Positions 63,873-64,000 of a stretch of DNA of 64,000 nt are shown one piece after another. The notes below the pieces were generated by a model. That model did no database searches, was not told where the DNA came from, and worked only from the letters and a program-made list of their open reading frames with translations. Within the stretch, counting starts at the first letter, position 1, and every line of letters begins with the position of its first letter. The stretch lies in the NCBI RefSeq assembly GCF_000331225.1, contig NZ_ANFY01000003.1, forward strand, positions 186,001 to 250,000, in the 5' to 3' direction. A program made the position numbers and the translations under genes. The stretch comes from Sandarakinorhabdus sp. AAP62. GTDB lineage: Bacteria; Pseudomonadota; Alphaproteobacteria; Sphingomonadales; Sphingomonadaceae.

Positions 63873-64000
63873 ACCGGGCAACAGAAGTGGATTCCAGCGG
63901 CCTGAGGGAGGGCCGGGCAACAGAACCTCCCTCACCGATTTGCACCATCACGGCCCTCCCGGAAAACCAGAACAACTCAGGGGGCCGGGCAACAGAACCC
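63869..64000 (+). repeat. Three hairpins sharing one 13-base loop motif (array cut by the window end)
   Basis: CCGGGCAACAGAA occurs at 63874-63886, 63913-63925 and 63985-63997. Each copy fills the last 13 of a 14-base loop closed by a different complementary stem: CCAC/GTGG, TGAGGGAGG/CCTCCCTCA, and GGG/CCC (the last truncated at 64000). Loop length is identical in all three while the stem sequence changes. No gene is seen in this stretch. It starts at the estimated end of the tmRNA coding piece. I know of no family that matches; function unknown. Confidence 0.7.

Noticed and set aside
62508-63935. A 475-codon minus-strand frame across the pump's 3' end and the tmRNA
   Set aside because: It is antisense to two well-supported genes and includes the tmRNA acceptor region read backwards.
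63869-64000. CRISPR array as an explanation for the repeats after tmRNA
   Set aside because: The repeated part is only 13 bases, spacing is irregular (39 and 72), and the arms around each copy differ but are complementary. A CRISPR would have identical repeats of 23 or more bases with regular spacers.

Overview
The window is 64 kb of GC-rich, densely coded chromosome from an alphaproteobacterium, most likely a member of the Sphingomonadales. The support is: the circularly permuted two-piece tmRNA gene, which is the alphaproteobacterial form; a UrcA-family secreted protein; the aroK/aroB block beside xerD; plant-type glutamate-cysteine ligase; and a large TonB-dependent receptor. Genes are packed, with many 1-4 base start/stop overlaps. 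Most are housekeeping or core metabolism. I see no rRNA operon, CRISPR array, prophage or intact insertion sequence.

Layout. 1-8.5 kb: a P-type cation ATPase cut by the left edge, a beta-CASP metallo-beta-lactamase, aroB-aroK on the minus strand, then a secreted Ala/Pro-rich protein and xerD on the plus strand. 8.5-16.2 kb: an old-yellow-enzyme reductase, a Nudix hydrolase, recF, a PAS-PAS-GGDEF-EAL protein and gyrB, all plus strand. 16.2-22.5 kb: a DmpA-type peptidase, UrcA with a structured 3' region and terminator, an Rrf2 regulator with four cysteines, a META-domain lipoprotein, a bestrophin-like membrane protein with mscL, and a lemA-TPM-TPM operon. 22.5-29.6 kb: a minus-strand operon (MFS transporter, Gfo/Idh/MocA oxidoreductase, GST), then tldE/pmbA with an inositol-phosphatase-family gene, and divergent ubiA/rsmE. 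29.6-41.9 kb: a diheme cytochrome c, an operon of D-aminoacylase and penicillin-acylase family enzymes, gshA, a TetR regulator beside a membrane protein, a TonB receptor, an NTF2-like protein and rlmB.

42-57.7 kb is the translation and transcription core: tRNA-Tyr, a diguanylate cyclase, tRNA-Gly, then tRNA-Trp-secE-nusG-rplK-rplA, a structured leader with rplJ-rplL, and rpoB-rpoC. A secreted alpha/beta-hydrolase gene sits between rplL and rpoB, and a pair of inverted GC-rich palindromic repeats sits between rpoB and rpoC. 57.7-63.5 kb holds a glycosyltransferase and a two-gene metal-efflux-type operon (outer-membrane channel plus RND pump) that lacks the usual adaptor gene. The tmRNA gene follows at about 63.58-63.87 kb.

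The most unusual sequence lies at the right edge, just after the tmRNA. A 13-base motif occurs three times, each copy sitting in an exactly 14-base loop closed by a different but perfectly complementary stem. The third hairpin is cut by the window end, so the pattern predicts the next bases. Other structures worth testing are a hairpin that covers the gyrB Shine-Dalgarno and competing hairpins in the rpoB leader.
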